From contig UQXH01000021.1 of NCBI GenBank assembly GCA_900545025.1, positions 1-29,215 on the forward strand: DNA of 29,215 nt, in the 5' to 3' direction. Below are positions 15,470 to 24,450 of this stretch, in pieces. The notes beneath the pieces were generated by a model, which had not been told where the DNA came from, made no database searches, and worked only from the letters and a program-made list of their open reading frames with translations. The stretch is from an uncultured Phascolarctobacterium sp. (GTDB taxonomy: Bacteria > Bacillota > Negativicutes > Acidaminococcales > Acidaminococcaceae). The stretch's first letter is position 1; every line of letters starts with the position of its first letter. Position numbers and translations under genes: made by a program.

Positions 15470-18400
15470 TTATATTGTAGTGATGGCGACAGTACTGCCA
15501 GGACCATGATACAGTCTGTTTTTGGTAACGACTATCTTTTTGCTGATCATTTCCTTAAGGTCACTGACGTGGGAAATAATACCTACCAGACGGTTGTTTT
15601 CTGATAAGGTATTAAGAGCGCGTACAGCCTGTGTGAGGGCTTCGCTGTCCAAGGAGCCAAAACCTTCGTCGATAAACATGGTATCAAGCTGGATACCACC
15701 GGCTGCCGACTGTACTTCGTCAGAGAGTCCTAACGCCAGCGCTAAAGAGGCTTCAAAGGATTCGCCGCCGGAAAGGGTTTTGACACTGCGTTCACTGCCG
15801 TTGTAGTGGTCAATGACATTAAGTTCCAGGCCGGCCTTGCTGCGTTTACTGCTGCCGTCTGCTTCCCGCTTAAGCTCGTATTGACCGTTGCTCATGGTCA
15901 TCAGGCGCAGGTTGGCACGACGGATAATGCGGTCAAAGTAAGTCATCTGGATATAGGTTTCCAGCTCTATTTTACGCTTGCCGGTTAAAGTACCGTTAGC
16001 TGTATCGGATAAGGTTTTCAGCCAGCCATATTCAGTTTCTGTTTCCTGGAGCTGCTGTTTTTTATCGCTGACAGCAGCAAAAATCTTTTTGTTGGCGCTG
16101 TAGGCAGCAAAGATTTCCTGCTGTTCTGCTTCCAGTTTAGCCTGTTCCTGCTGCAGCAGCTTTCTTTCTGCTTCCAGCACGTCCTGCTGCAGATTAGCTG
16201 CTTCCGCAAGCTGCGCCGTCAGTGTGTCGGCAACAGAGCTCAGATTATTATATTGGCTGGTAAGCTCCTGATATTTTTCTGCTGCTGCTTTTTCTGCTGT
16301 CAGCAGAGCTTCTTTTTGTGCTTGAAGGGCAAGCAACTGTTTGGTATTTTCTTCGCGGGTCAAAGTACCTAATTCCTGCTGCAAATTAAGCAGCTGACGA
16401 TTGGTCTGCTCATGCTCTGTGGCTGATTTTGTCAGTTCAATAGCAGCGGCGGCTAAGTCTTTGCTAAGAGCTGCTATGGACTGGTCTAACTGGGGCAGCA
16501 GTTTTTCCAGCTCTTCTTTTTGCAGGGCCTTGCTGTAGTTATCAGTAAGATCCTGCTGGAGCGCAGCTACCTGTGTCTGCAAGAAAGTAAGATAGAGTGC
16601 TGCGGCAGCCTCCTGTTGCTGACCGGAGGTTTTTTCAGCACCGTATTGTAGGAGCAAGCTGTTGAGCTGCAGTATTTGATCTTGTTGTTTACTGAGCAGA
16701 ACGCTTGTGGAGGTCTGGAGCTGGTGAAGACGCTCTTCATTAGCTGCTGTTTTTTGAATGAGCAGTTCAGCCTGCTTGTGAAGATTTTCTCTGTTTTGCT
16801 GTTGCTGCTGTAATTGTTTTAATTGCAACGTATTTTTTTCCAGCAGCTGCTGTAGGTTGCTTTGTATATCAGCCGGATTTGCTGCAGCCAAGTGCAGGCT
16901 GAGAGCTGCTTGCTGCGCTGTTTTTTGCAGTTCGGCATCTAACTTGTCCTGTTGCTCCTGGTTTAAGTGCAGGCGTGTACGCAGCTGCTGCAGCTTGGTT
17001 TTATTTTCTTCCTGCTGCGCTTTAAGTTCTTGCAGTTTTGTCTCTGATAAAGCCTTAGCTTGTATATTTTCTTCCGCTTGCAGCAACTGCGTGCGGTAAG
17101 TATTACAGTGCTGTGAGAGACGCTGCTGCAAAGATGTAATAGCTGCGGATGTCAACGCGCCATCTTCGGCAGTCCGTCGCTCCTTCTCAATATCAGCCAG
17201 GTCATTTAAATCCTCGCTGGCAAGTATATGAAGCAGGATTTGCTTCTGCTGCTGGCTTTCAGCCTGGCTAAGTGCCAGCTTTTGTTTTACTGTTTGTTGC
17301 TTTTCCTGCTGCTTTAGCAGCGCTGCCTGAGCTGCTTCTAACTGCTGTTTTACTGCTGGCAGTGTATCCAGCAGCTTTTGCGCAGTTATTTCTTCTTCCA
17401 GAAGTTCGGTGCTGCGTTTTTGTATTGCTGCTGTATGCTCCAAAGCTTGCTGCTGCTTGTGGTCAATAATTTCATCGGCGAAAAGTAAGTTTTCACCTTC
17501 CAGCAGCGTTTCTGTTTCTTCCAGCAGCTGTTCCTGCTGCAGCTTGGCCTGGCTGCTGAGATTTATAACCTTGCTGTGCCAGGCATCTACTTCTGTTTTT
17601 AAAGCTTCAAGCGCTGTTTTCTCGGGTACCTGCTGCGGCAGCTGTGCCAGCCGCGGATGGTGTGTGGAGCCGCAAACAGGGCATTGTTCTCCTTCCTGCA
17701 ATGCGGCAGCAAGAAGACCTGCCTGCGCATCTAAAAACAGTTTTTCCTGATTGTTATAATTGTTTCGCTCGAGTGTGTATTTTTCAGCAGCGCTGTTATA
17801 CTGCTGATGGGTAGACAATAGTCGCTGCTGCAGCTGGCTGCGTGTTTCGATTTGCTGCAATACTTCGTTGAACTGCTGCAGCTGGCTGTGCAAAGCTGCT
17901 TTTTCAGCAGTAAGATTAGCCAAAGTGATTTTGGCATTTTCTGCTGCGGTAAGCTGATTGTTAAGCTTATCCTGCGTTTGCTGCAGGCTCGTAAGCTGCT
18001 CGCTGCCCAATTTGCTTTCTGCCTGCAGCTTGGTTTGTAAGGCTTGGGCAGCGGCCAGTTTGCCTGCTGCTTCGCTGAAATCCGACAATAAATTTTGCAG
18101 GGAAGAATTTTTATATTCCAGTTTTAACTTGAGCTTTTCCGGTTCACCAAGGGAGGCTTTATTTATTTCTACTTCCTGCAGGTCGTTTTCGATAGTGTTT
18201 TGCGCAGTGTTCAAGGTTTCTGCCGCTTTTTTGTCTGCTGTTATTGTTTCAGTGAGTTCGTTCAGCTCTTTTGCCTGCTGCCGGAGATTATCATACCAGG
18301 ACTGCACAGCAGCTGTTTGCTGCTGCAACTGCAATAAAATTATTTCCTGTTTTTGCAGCGTTTCCAGTTCTTGCTGGCAGTTTTGCAGCTGCTGCCTGTC

Positions 18401-19720
18401 AGCTGCTGCTGTCTGTTCTTCTTGACGAAGGCAGTGTTGTTTTTCCTGCAGCTGATGTTTGGTATTATCAAGCTGCTGCAGTATTTTTTGGATTGCGGCT
18501 GCTTGCTGCTGCAGATTACTAAGCTGATTAGTTAGCTTTTCCTTTTCTGTACTGAGGTCGCTTAGGCTGCTTAAATTTTCTTTAGCTTGCTGCTGTTTTT
18601 GCTGCAGCTGCTGAATTTTTTCTTGCAGCTGCGTTTGGGCGAGGTTTTTTTCCTGCAGATGCGTTGCTTCTTGCCGGTACTGTGTTTGATATTCTGTCAG
18701 CTGCCGGAATTTTATTTCTTTATCTGTTGCAGTGCGAATTGCCTCGTCCAGCTGCGGACATACAGCTGCGGCAGCTTGTGCCTGCTGCCAAGCTTGCTGT
18801 GCCACTTGTTTTTGCGGTGCTAGCTGCGTCAGCAGCTGCTGCTTTTCTTCCAGCTGTTGCTGCAGGGCGAAATAGTGACGGGCTTTGCCAAGTTGTTGGT
18901 CTTTAGCCTGCAGCTGCAAGGCTAAGTCATTTAGCTGCTCTTTTTTGTGTGTCAGCAGAGAGTGATCCTGCTGCAGCAGTGCTTGCAATAATTCTAAGCC
19001 GCGGGCAAGCTGACCGGTAAATTTTTGCTTTTTCAGCTGGGTAAGCTCGTCAGCCAGCTTGTTAGTATCAGCAAGACTGATGTTTTCCATATACTGAGAG
19101 ATACTGCGGATTAATTCTTCGTATTCTGCATTCTTTTGGCTCAGCTTTGTCTTGAGCTGCGTCTGCAGTTCCTGATAAATATTAGTGTGAAAAATTTGGC
19201 GGAAGATTTCGCTGCGTTCAGAAGTATCAGCCAGCAGTATTTTCTGAAAATCTCCCTGAGCGATTAAAGCAATCTGGGTAAATTGTTTATAATTAAGTCC
19301 CAGCAGGTCAATAACTGCTTTGGTGACATCCTTATACTTGGTAACCGGCTGTCGTTCATCTGGGTAGATAAGTTCTGCATCGGCTTTTTGCGTAGTCATA
19401 CCGCTGCCACGTTCTTTAGGACGCTGGTATTCCGGCTTGCGGGTTATTTTATATTCCTGTCCGCGATATTCAAAGGTGAATTCGACAAAGGTGGGGGTAG
19501 CGGCAGCAGCGTACTGACTGCGCAGCATGCCTGCTTCGCGATTGCTGCCGCTGGCTTCGCCGTATAAGGCGAAGGTGATGGCGTCAAAAATAGTCGTCTT
19601 GCCGGCACCGGTATCGCCGGTTATCAGGTAGAGTCCGTTGGCGCCAAGTTTGGTAAAATCTATTTCTGTCCTTTCGGCATAAGGGCCGAAAGCGCTGATA
19701 ATGAGTTGCTTTGGTTTCAT
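15470..19720 (-). CDS. sbcC: Exonuclease subunit SbcC (Rad50-like ATPase), long glutamine-rich form
   Basis: The SMC-like ATPase partner of SbcD. The complex trims DNA ends and cleaves hairpins that stall replication. The N-terminal half-ATPase has FGPYAERTEIDF and Walker A GDTGAGKTT, with AQGDFQKIL further on. A very long coiled coil is interrupted by the zinc-hook CPVCGSTHHP (Cys680, Cys683), close to the middle. The C-terminal half has the LSGGESFEASLALALGLSD signature and Walker B MFIDEGFGSLD. At 1416 aa it is clearly longer than typical SbcC (about 1000-1200). The extra length is in coiled-coil arms rich in Gln, Leu and Ala, with runs such as LKQLQQQQQNREN. It starts 27 bp after sbcD with a weak ribosome site. 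Confidence 0.95.
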   Translation of the reverse strand: MKPKQLIISAFGPYAERTEIDFTKLGANGLYLITGDTGAGKTTIFDAITFALYGEASGSNREAGMLRSQYAAAATPTFVEFTFEYRGQEYKITRKPEYQRPKERGSGMTTQKADAELIYPDERQPVTKYKDVTKAVIDLLGLNYKQFTQIALIAQGDFQKILLADTSERSEIFRQIFHTNIYQELQTQLKTKLSQKNAEYEELIRSISQYMENISLADTNKLADELTQLKKQKFTGQLARGLELLQALLQQDHSLLTHKKEQLNDLALQLQAKDQQLGKARHYFALQQQLEEKQQLLTQLAPQKQVAQQAWQQAQAAAAVCPQLDEAIRTATDKEIKFRQLTEYQTQYRQEATHLQEKNLAQTQLQEKIQQLQQKQQQAKENLSSLSDLSTEKEKLTNQLSNLQQQAAAIQKILQQLDNTKHQLQEKQHCLRQEEQTAAADRQQLQNCQQELETLQKQEIILLQLQQQTAAVQSWYDNLRQQAKELNELTETITADKKAAETLNTAQNTIENDLQEVEINKASLGEPEKLKLKLEYKNSSLQNLLSDFSEAAGKLAAAQALQTKLQAESKLGSEQLTSLQQTQDKLNNQLTAAENAKITLANLTAEKAALHSQLQQFNEVLQQIETRSQLQQRLLSTHQQYNSAAEKYTLERNNYNNQEKLFLDAQAGLLAAALQEGEQCPVCGSTHHPRLAQLPQQVPEKTALEALKTEVDAWHSKVINLSSQAKLQQEQLLEETETLLEGENLLFADEIIDHKQQQALEHTAAIQKRSTELLEEEITAQKLLDTLPAVKQQLEAAQAALLKQQEKQQTVKQKLALSQAESQQQKQILLHILASEDLNDLADIEKERRTAEDGALTSAAITSLQQRLSQHCNTYRTQLLQAEENIQAKALSETKLQELKAQQEENKTKLQQLRTRLHLNQEQQDKLDAELQKTAQQAALSLHLAAANPADIQSNLQQLLEKNTLQLKQLQQQQQNRENLHKQAELLIQKTAANEERLHQLQTSTSVLLSKQQDQILQLNSLLLQYGAEKTSGQQQEAAAALYLTFLQTQVAALQQDLTDNYSKALQKEELEKLLPQLDQSIAALSKDLAAAAIELTKSATEHEQTNRQLLNLQQELGTLTREENTKQLLALQAQKEALLTAEKAAAEKYQELTSQYNNLSSVADTLTAQLAEAANLQQDVLEAERKLLQQEQAKLEAEQQEIFAAYSANKKIFAAVSDKKQQLQETETEYGWLKTLSDTANGTLTGKRKIELETYIQMTYFDRIIRRANLRLMTMSNGQYELKREADGSSKRSKAGLELNVIDHYNGSERSVKTLSGGESFEASLALALGLSDEVQSAAGGIQLDTMFIDEGFGSLDSEALTQAVRALNTLSENNRLVGIISHVSDLKEMISKKIVVTKNRLYHGPGSTVAITTI

Positions 19721-19747
19721 AGTATAATCGCTTTCTGTAAGATGGGT

Positions 19748-20878
19748 TTAGGATGATTTCAGTGTATCCAGCAGTTCTTTTACCAGCTCCTGCTGGCTGT
19801 CATTCATAGGCGTATTATTCTGCAGTTCAAAAAATTCCTGGAAAAGTTCCAGTTCTGATTTTTGTACTGCCTGTGCTGATACGGTTATTTCGCCTGTGCT
19901 GCGGGTACGATGGTTGTCGTATTCCAGCTGCATTAAATTGGGATAGATGGTGCGCAATTTTTTTACAGCATCCAGCACATCGTCTTCGTCAGTCAAAGTA
20001 ATATGGAAATAGTCGCTGCGCTCCAGAGTTTTGTAGAAATCAAGTGACGCCAGCTGCATGTAAGTGCCTTTCAGCTTTTTGAGGTCATGCAGCGGCTTGA
20101 GCGGCAGGCAGCGGATAGCAAGCTTACCTTTTTCCTTTAGCTCTACGATAGTCAGTGATTTTTCCTGCGCAGCTTCGGAAAAAGAATATTTCAGTGGGGC
20201 GCCGCAGTAACGGATTTTTTCACTGCCGATATTCTGCGGACTGTGGATATGCCCTAAAGCTGTGTAGTCAAAGCTTTCAAATAAAGCTGCGTCTACGTTA
20301 TCAAGGCCGCCGACAAATATTTCTTCCGAATCACTGCGCAGCGCGCCGGTAACAAACTGATGAGCTACGAGGATATTACGTTCAGCAGTATTTATTGTCA
20401 TATTGGCAAATACGATTTGCAGTGCCTCGTTAAAGTTGCTGACAGTTGCTTCTTCGAAAATACGCCTTACTGCAGAGGGCTTGATGAAAGGCAGCAGATG
20501 TATATGCACCTTGCCGTAAACATCAGTAAGGGTAAAGTGGGGAACAGTACCGTCATAAAGTCCGACAACATGGATATTGCTGCGGGAAAATAGCTGCGCG
20601 CCAAAAGTAAGGCGTTCTGCAGAATCATGGTTGCCGCTGATGATAAATACCGGCAGGTCTATTTCTGCCAGTTCGGTAAGAAAGGTATCCAGCAGCTGTA
20701 CTGCTTCGACAGAGGGTATTGCCTTGTCGTAGACATCGCCGGCGATAATGACTCCGTCCGGCTTTTCTTGCCTGATAAGCTCAAGTATCTGTGTAAGTAT
20801 ATATTTCTGGTCTTCTAATAAAGAGAACTCATTGAGTTTTTTGCCTATATGCAGATCAGACAGATGAATAAGTTTCAT
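19748..20878 (-). CDS. sbcD: Exonuclease subunit SbcD (Mre11-like nuclease)
   Basis: The metallophosphoesterase nuclease of the SbcCD complex, 376 aa. All calcineurin-like motifs are visible: LSDLHIGKKL near residue 6, IIAGDVYDKAIPS, ISGNHDSAERL, AHQFVTGAL and ALGHIHSPQ. The C-terminal capping part is present. ATG at 20878 follows AAGGAG. It is first in the sbcD-sbcC operon, which has an extended -10 promoter upstream. Confidence 0.96.
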   Translation of the reverse strand: MKLIHLSDLHIGKKLNEFSLLEDQKYILTQILELIRQEKPDGVIIAGDVYDKAIPSVEAVQLLDTFLTELAEIDLPVFIISGNHDSAERLTFGAQLFSRSNIHVVGLYDGTVPHFTLTDVYGKVHIHLLPFIKPSAVRRIFEEATVSNFNEALQIVFANMTINTAERNILVAHQFVTGALRSDSEEIFVGGLDNVDAALFESFDYTALGHIHSPQNIGSEKIRYCGAPLKYSFSEAAQEKSLTIVELKEKGKLAIRCLPLKPLHDLKKLKGTYMQLASLDFYKTLERSDYFHITLTDEDDVLDAVKKLRTIYPNLMQLEYDNHRTRSTGEITVSAQAVQKSELELFQEFFELQNNTPMNDSQQELVKELLDTLKSS

Positions 20879-20920
20879 GGTTAATCTCCTTCTCTACAGG
20901 GTACAATAGCTATCTTACTC

Positions 20921-20929
20921 ATTATACCA
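20921..20929 (-). promoter_or_regulatory. Extended -10 promoter of sbcDC
   Basis: On the minus strand TGGTATAAT gives a TGn-extended perfect -10 box about 43 bases before the sbcD ATG. No good -35 box is seen. Confidence 0.6.
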
Positions 20930-20950
20930 TGCAGCGGTACAGGAAAAGAA

Positions 20951-20980
20951 TAAAGGACAGGCTTTTAAGCCTGTCCTTTA
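20951..20980 (-). terminator. Terminator of the yitT-like gene, built into its last codons
   Basis: TAAAGGACAGGCTT (20951-20964) pairs with AAGCCTGTCCTTTA (20967-20980), a 14-bp stem with a nominal 2-base loop. On the minus strand the upstream arm is made of the last codons (Lys-Gly-Gln-Ala) and the stop. A T-rich stretch follows. Confidence 0.82.
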
Positions 20981-21891
20981 TGAGCATTTTTTTCAGCAAT
21001 ATATTTTTTAGCGTATTCAGGTCTGGGATTATGCGGACCGGAGGGTTTAAGAGTAAAACCGCGACCGAAAACATCGTTGACGTCATGAATAATCATAAAG
21101 GCGTTAGGGTCGATTTCACGGCACAGTGAACGGATTTTAGCTGTCTGCGTCAGCTTGGCTACTACAAAGAGTATTTCGCGGTTCTGATGGGTAAAAGCGC
21201 CTTCGCCGTGCAGGTAGGTAACGCCGCGGCCTACCACTTTGATAATTTCTTCGGCAATATCGTCGGCTTTGTCGCTGATAATGATGATATTTTTCTTGAA
21301 ATCAAAGCCGACAATAAAAGTATTGCAGGTCTTGGTCATGACAAAGAAGGTAAGCAAGGTATATAATACCGGCTCGATACCAAAGAAAAAGGTACTGATA
21401 GTCAGCAGCATGATATTGAACATGAAGTTGGTGTTGCTGACGGTAATGGAATAATTCTTTTGAATAATAGCGCCGATAATGTCTGTGCCGCCGCTGCTGC
21501 CGCCGGAACGGTACATACAGGCCGCGCCGATGCCATAAAGTACGCCGCCCGCTATACAGGAAAGCATCGTGTCATGGACAGGCTGGTAGGCAGAAAGAAA
21601 ATGGAAGAAATCCAGGGAAAACGCAAAAAATAACATGCCAAACAGCGCGTTAAGAGTGTATTCTCTGTCCATGTATTTATAGGCGATAAAAAATAGCGGG
21701 ATGTTGCAGATAATACTGGTCAGCCCCATGGGCATGCCGGAAATATAATAGGAAAGTACGGCTACGCCGCCGATACCGCCGCTGAGAAGCTTGTTGGGCA
21801 TATAGAAGGTATTGAGGGCGATACCCATGATGGAGCAGCCTAAGGCGGTCATAACATAGCGATACAGGATGGTTTTGGTGTACTTGTTCAT
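20965..21891 (-). CDS. YitT-family membrane protein (DUF161/DUF2179)
   Basis: A 308-aa protein with about five to six N-terminal membrane segments (residues about 10-200) and a soluble C-terminal DUF2179 domain. Family marks are NTFYMPNKLLSGGIGGVAVLSYY, YRSGGSSGGTDIIGAII and the C-terminal IISDKADDIAEEIIKVVGRGVTYLHGEGAFT. Function is unknown across the family. ATG at 21891 follows AAAGGGAG. A possible promoter (TATACT with a weak -35) lies in the AT-rich upstream DNA. It appears monocistronic and is separated from sbcD by its own terminator. Confidence 0.92.
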   Translation of the reverse strand: MNKYTKTILYRYVMTALGCSIMGIALNTFYMPNKLLSGGIGGVAVLSYYISGMPMGLTSIICNIPLFFIAYKYMDREYTLNALFGMLFFAFSLDFFHFLSAYQPVHDTMLSCIAGGVLYGIGAACMYRSGGSSGGTDIIGAIIQKNYSITVSNTNFMFNIMLLTISTFFFGIEPVLYTLLTFFVMTKTCNTFIVGFDFKKNIIIISDKADDIAEEIIKVVGRGVTYLHGEGAFTHQNREILFVVAKLTQTAKIRSLCREIDPNAFMIIHDVNDVFGRGFTLKPSGPHNPRPEYAKKYIAEKNAHKGQA

Positions 21892-22039
21892 GTTGGCTCC
21901 CTTTGTTTTAAGATAGAGATATATTAGTATAGTAACATTTTTAACAAAAAAAGCAACTGGCAGGATTTTTCTTTTAATTAAAATTTTCTGAAAAGCAAAT
22001 AAAAAAAGAGCGACTCTGTGCTAATGTTCGAAATTTAGC

Positions 22040-22068
22040 TTGCCGTGCAGGTTAAAGCAGTATACAAT
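22040..22068 (+). promoter_or_regulatory. Promoter of the ispE-gntR-purR-glmU operon
   Basis: TTGCCG (22040-22045), 17-base spacer, TACAAT (22063-22068), about 36 bases before the ispE ATG. The -10 box lies inside the GTATAC palindrome, so a bound protein would block RNA polymerase. Confidence 0.65.
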
Positions 22069-22080
22069 AATATTGTATAC
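22060..22080. promoter_or_regulatory. Palindromic operator over the ispE -10 box, probable GntR site
   Basis: Arms GTATACAATA (22060-22069) and TATTGTATAC (22071-22080) are perfect inverted repeats around one central base. The right arm extends to TTGTATACAA (22073-22082), a 10-bp palindrome of the kind bound by FCD-type GntR proteins. Such a regulator is the second gene of this operon, so autoregulation is the simplest reading. Confidence 0.65.
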
Positions 22081-22104
22081 AAAAATATTTAAGGTGTGCT
22101 GAAA

Positions 22105-22968
22105 ATGACAAAGATTAGTGAAATTGCTTATGCGAAAATCAATCTGGGCCTTAAAATCTTAGGACGCCGTAGCGACGGTTATCACGAAGTGAGTATGATT
22201 ATGCAGAGCGTCGGCCTGCATGATGAAATCTTCATCGAAGAGGGCAAGGGGATAGAACTGACATGCAATGTTCCGGACCTTAGCTGCGGTGAGGATAATC
22301 TTGCTTATAAGGCTGCTCAGCTGCTGGCAGACAGATATCATATAACTCCGAACGTTCATATTACCTTGAACAAAAAAATTTTTCTGGCGGCAGGTCTTGC
22401 CGGCGGCAGCAGTGATGCGGCAGCCGTACTGCGCGGTTTGAATAAGTTCTGGGAATTGGGACTTTCTCTGCAGCAGCTGGAAAGCTTAGCGGCAGAAATC
22501 GGCAGCGACGTGCCTTTCTGTATCAGCGGCGGTACGGCTTTGGCGAAAGGCCGCGGCGAGATAATCATACCGCTGAAGGATATGCCTGAAACTATCGTCG
22601 TACTGGCTAAGCCACGTGGTCTTGAGGTTTCTACAGCCTGGGTCTATAAAAATTATGAGCGCGGCAGAGTCGTACAGATGCCCTGTATCTGGAATATGAT
22701 GGAAAAGCTGGGACAGGGAGGTCATGCCATCGTACCTTGTATGGGTAATGTATTGGAAACGGTAACTATTCCGGCGCATCCAGAAATTGCTGCGATTAAA
22801 GCGGCGATGCTGGGCGCGGGGGCATATTATGCTATGATGAGCGGCAGCGGCCCGACTGTCTTTGCATTGGCAGACGATATGGAGGCCGCAGCGCGTATAG
22901 AAGCTGCTTTAGAGGATTTTGATGTGGAAATTGCAGTGACGACTACTAAAGGAAGGGTGGAGATATAA
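22105..22968 (+). CDS. ispE: 4-(cytidine 5'-diphospho)-2-C-methyl-D-erythritol kinase
   Basis: A GHMP kinase of the MEP isoprenoid pathway; it phosphorylates CDP-methylerythritol with ATP. 287 aa from ATG 22105, preceded by AAGGTG at 8-base spacing. A GTG at 22096 overlaps that ribosome site and is less likely. Motifs are AYAKINLGLKILGRRSDGYHEV at the N-terminus, the ATP-binding GLAGGSSDAAAVLRGLN loop, IGSDVPFCISGGTA and MSGSGPTVFAL near the C-terminus. The length is standard. First gene of an operon; its stop (TAA) overlaps the next ATG by one base, so gntR translation is probably coupled. Confidence 0.97.
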   Translation: MTKISEIAYAKINLGLKILGRRSDGYHEVSMIMQSVGLHDEIFIEEGKGIELTCNVPDLSCGEDNLAYKAAQLLADRYHITPNVHITLNKKIFLAAGLAGGSSDAAAVLRGLNKFWELGLSLQQLESLAAEIGSDVPFCISGGTALAKGRGEIIIPLKDMPETIVVLAKPRGLEVSTAWVYKNYERGRVVQMPCIWNMMEKLGQGGHAIVPCMGNVLETVTIPAHPEIAAIKAAMLGAGAYYAMMSGSGPTVFALADDMEAAARIEAALEDFDVEIAVTTTKGRVEI

Positions 22969-23645
22969 TGGCAGGACATTTGCAACCGATTAAACTTGAT
23001 AGTTATAAACCTCTGCGCGAGCTGGTATGTGAAAATATCCGGCAGGCAATCATAGACGGTACCTTCAGCCCCGGTGAAAGACTGATGGAAATTCAGCTGG
23101 CAGATGAAATGGGCGTCAGCCGTACGCCGGTAAGAGAGGCTATCAGGAAACTGGAGCTTGAGGGCTTCGTGGTAATGATTCCTCGCCGCGGCACCTATGT
23201 AGCCGATATTTCTATCAGAGATATTACGGAAATCTATGAAATCCGTACCTGTCTGGATGTTTTGTCCGCAGGACTTGCGGCTGAGCGTATTACTGATGAA
23301 GAATTGGAAGCGCTTAATCGTCTGCTGGTAGAAATCGGTCAGTATATTGCCGAAAATAATATGGAAAAAATTGTTGAAGCCGATACCGCTTTTCATGATA
23401 TTTTATATCAAGCAAGCCGCAACGAAAGACTACGCTCTATCATCAACAATCTGCGTGAACAGCTGACAGGCATCCGCGGCCGTTCCATGAGCTATCCCGG
23501 ACGCTTGGTAGAAACTATGGACGAGCACAGAGCGTTAGTAGACAGCATTGCTGCCAGAGATGTGGAGCGTGCGCAGAATGCTGCCAGAGTGCATATTGAA
23601 AATGCAGAGCATACTCTGATGAAATCATTAACGATGGCTAAATAA
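22968..23645 (+). CDS. GntR-family transcriptional regulator, FCD (FadR-type) domain
   Basis: A 225-aa DNA-binding regulator. The N-terminal winged helix (about 12-78) has REAIRKLELEGFVVMIPRRGTYV and the GVSRTPVREA recognition region. The C-terminal all-helical FCD domain (about 85-215) has candidate metal or ligand residues in DTAFHDILYQAS, DEHRALVDSI and ARVHIENAEH. FCD regulators commonly bind small carboxylic acids; the effector here is unknown. It overlaps ispE by one base and precedes the MobA-like gene by 2 bases. The GTATAC palindrome at 22060-22080 is its likely operator. Confidence 0.93.
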   Translation: MAGHLQPIKLDSYKPLRELVCENIRQAIIDGTFSPGERLMEIQLADEMGVSRTPVREAIRKLELEGFVVMIPRRGTYVADISIRDITEIYEIRTCLDVLSAGLAAERITDEELEALNRLLVEIGQYIAENNMEKIVEADTAFHDILYQASRNERLRSIINNLREQLTGIRGRSMSYPGRLVETMDEHRALVDSIAARDVERAQNAARVHIENAEHTLMKSLTMAK

Positions 23646-23647
23646 TT

Positions 23648-24418
23648 ATGAAAAAGATGTATGATGCAGTTATCCTGGCTGGGGGATATGCTCCCTGGCT
23701 GCAGGAAGTAGCCGGAACAAATATCCGCTGTCTGGCAAGATTAAATGATAAAAAGATTTTAGATTATCTTACGGAGGCACTGCAGGGCAGCGGTCGTATT
23801 AAGAGGATTATGCTGGCGGCTCCGGCGGGAGCAATCAGTCTGGAAGAATTGCCTGAGGGAGTAGAGCTGTGTGAGGCAGAAAAAGATATGCCGACTACGG
23901 CGCAGAAAGCGGCGGACGCACTGGCAAGCAAGGAAAAGCTGCTGTTTGTCTGTGATGATATTCCCATGCTGCATGCAGCGGCAGTTAATGATTTTCTGGA
24001 TAAATGTGAAGCATATCCTGACAGACAGGTATATTATCCGATTATTCCCAAAGAAGTGTGCGAAAGAGATTATCCTCAGGCGCAGCGCACCTATGCCAAG
24101 CTGGCCGATGGTGTTTTTACCGGCGGAAATATGATGATTGTGGATGCATCTATCATCCCGCAGGGTCTGGCTAAGGCAAGAGAGATTTTTGCCAGAAGAA
24201 AACAGCCTTTTCAGCTTTGCAAATGGCTGGGATTTGGTTTTATCTTAAAATTTTTACTGCACAGGCTTACGCTTTTAGGAGCGGAACAAAGAACAGCAGA
24301 ATTATTGGAACTGCCCTGTAAAGTAGTGGTGAGCAATTATGCTGAGGTTGGCATGGATATTGATAAGCCTGCTGATTGGCAGTTAATTGCCGGTTATCTT
24401 GCTGCAGGCAGTAAATAA
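23648..24418 (+). CDS. MobA-like NTP transferase domain protein
   Basis: A 256-aa protein with a GT-A/nucleotidyltransferase fold like MobA or GlmU-N. It has DAVILAGG at the N-terminus, a DKKILDYLTEAL stretch like the family's 'GKPLLEYVLEAL' segment, LLFVCDDIPML where the metal-binding Asp is expected, and GGNMMIVDASII. The usual GGxGxRM nucleotide-binding signature is altered to GGYAPWL, and the activity is uncertain. The C-terminal third has FGFILKFLLHRLTLLGAEQRTAELL, more hydrophobic than in MobA. ATG at 23648 has only a weak ribosome site, so it probably depends on coupling to gntR. No molybdenum cofactor genes are nearby, so I do not call it mobA. Confidence 0.75.
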   Translation: MKKMYDAVILAGGYAPWLQEVAGTNIRCLARLNDKKILDYLTEALQGSGRIKRIMLAAPAGAISLEELPEGVELCEAEKDMPTTAQKAADALASKEKLLFVCDDIPMLHAAAVNDFLDKCEAYPDRQVYYPIIPKEVCERDYPQAQRTYAKLADGVFTGGNMMIVDASIIPQGLAKAREIFARRKQPFQLCKWLGFGFILKFLLHRLTLLGAEQRTAELLELPCKVVVSNYAEVGMDIDKPADWQLIAGYLAAGSK

Positions 24419-24450
24419 ATTACATAATAAAAATAGAAAAGAGGGCGATT

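Noticed and set aside
16780..18900. CTG/CAG runs as a microsatellite
   Set aside because: Runs are only a few triplets long and interrupted; they encode heptad-like coiled coil, so codon content explains them.
16857..19567. Many Cys/Leu-rich plus-strand frames opposite sbcC
   Set aside because: They come from reading the CTG/CAG-rich coiled-coil DNA in reverse; residue bias follows the triplets and no motif is present.
22022..22034. PurBox-like AATGTTCGAAATT upstream of ispE
   Set aside because: It differs from the PurBox core at one key G and has no inverted partner at the usual spacing, so PurR control is not supported.
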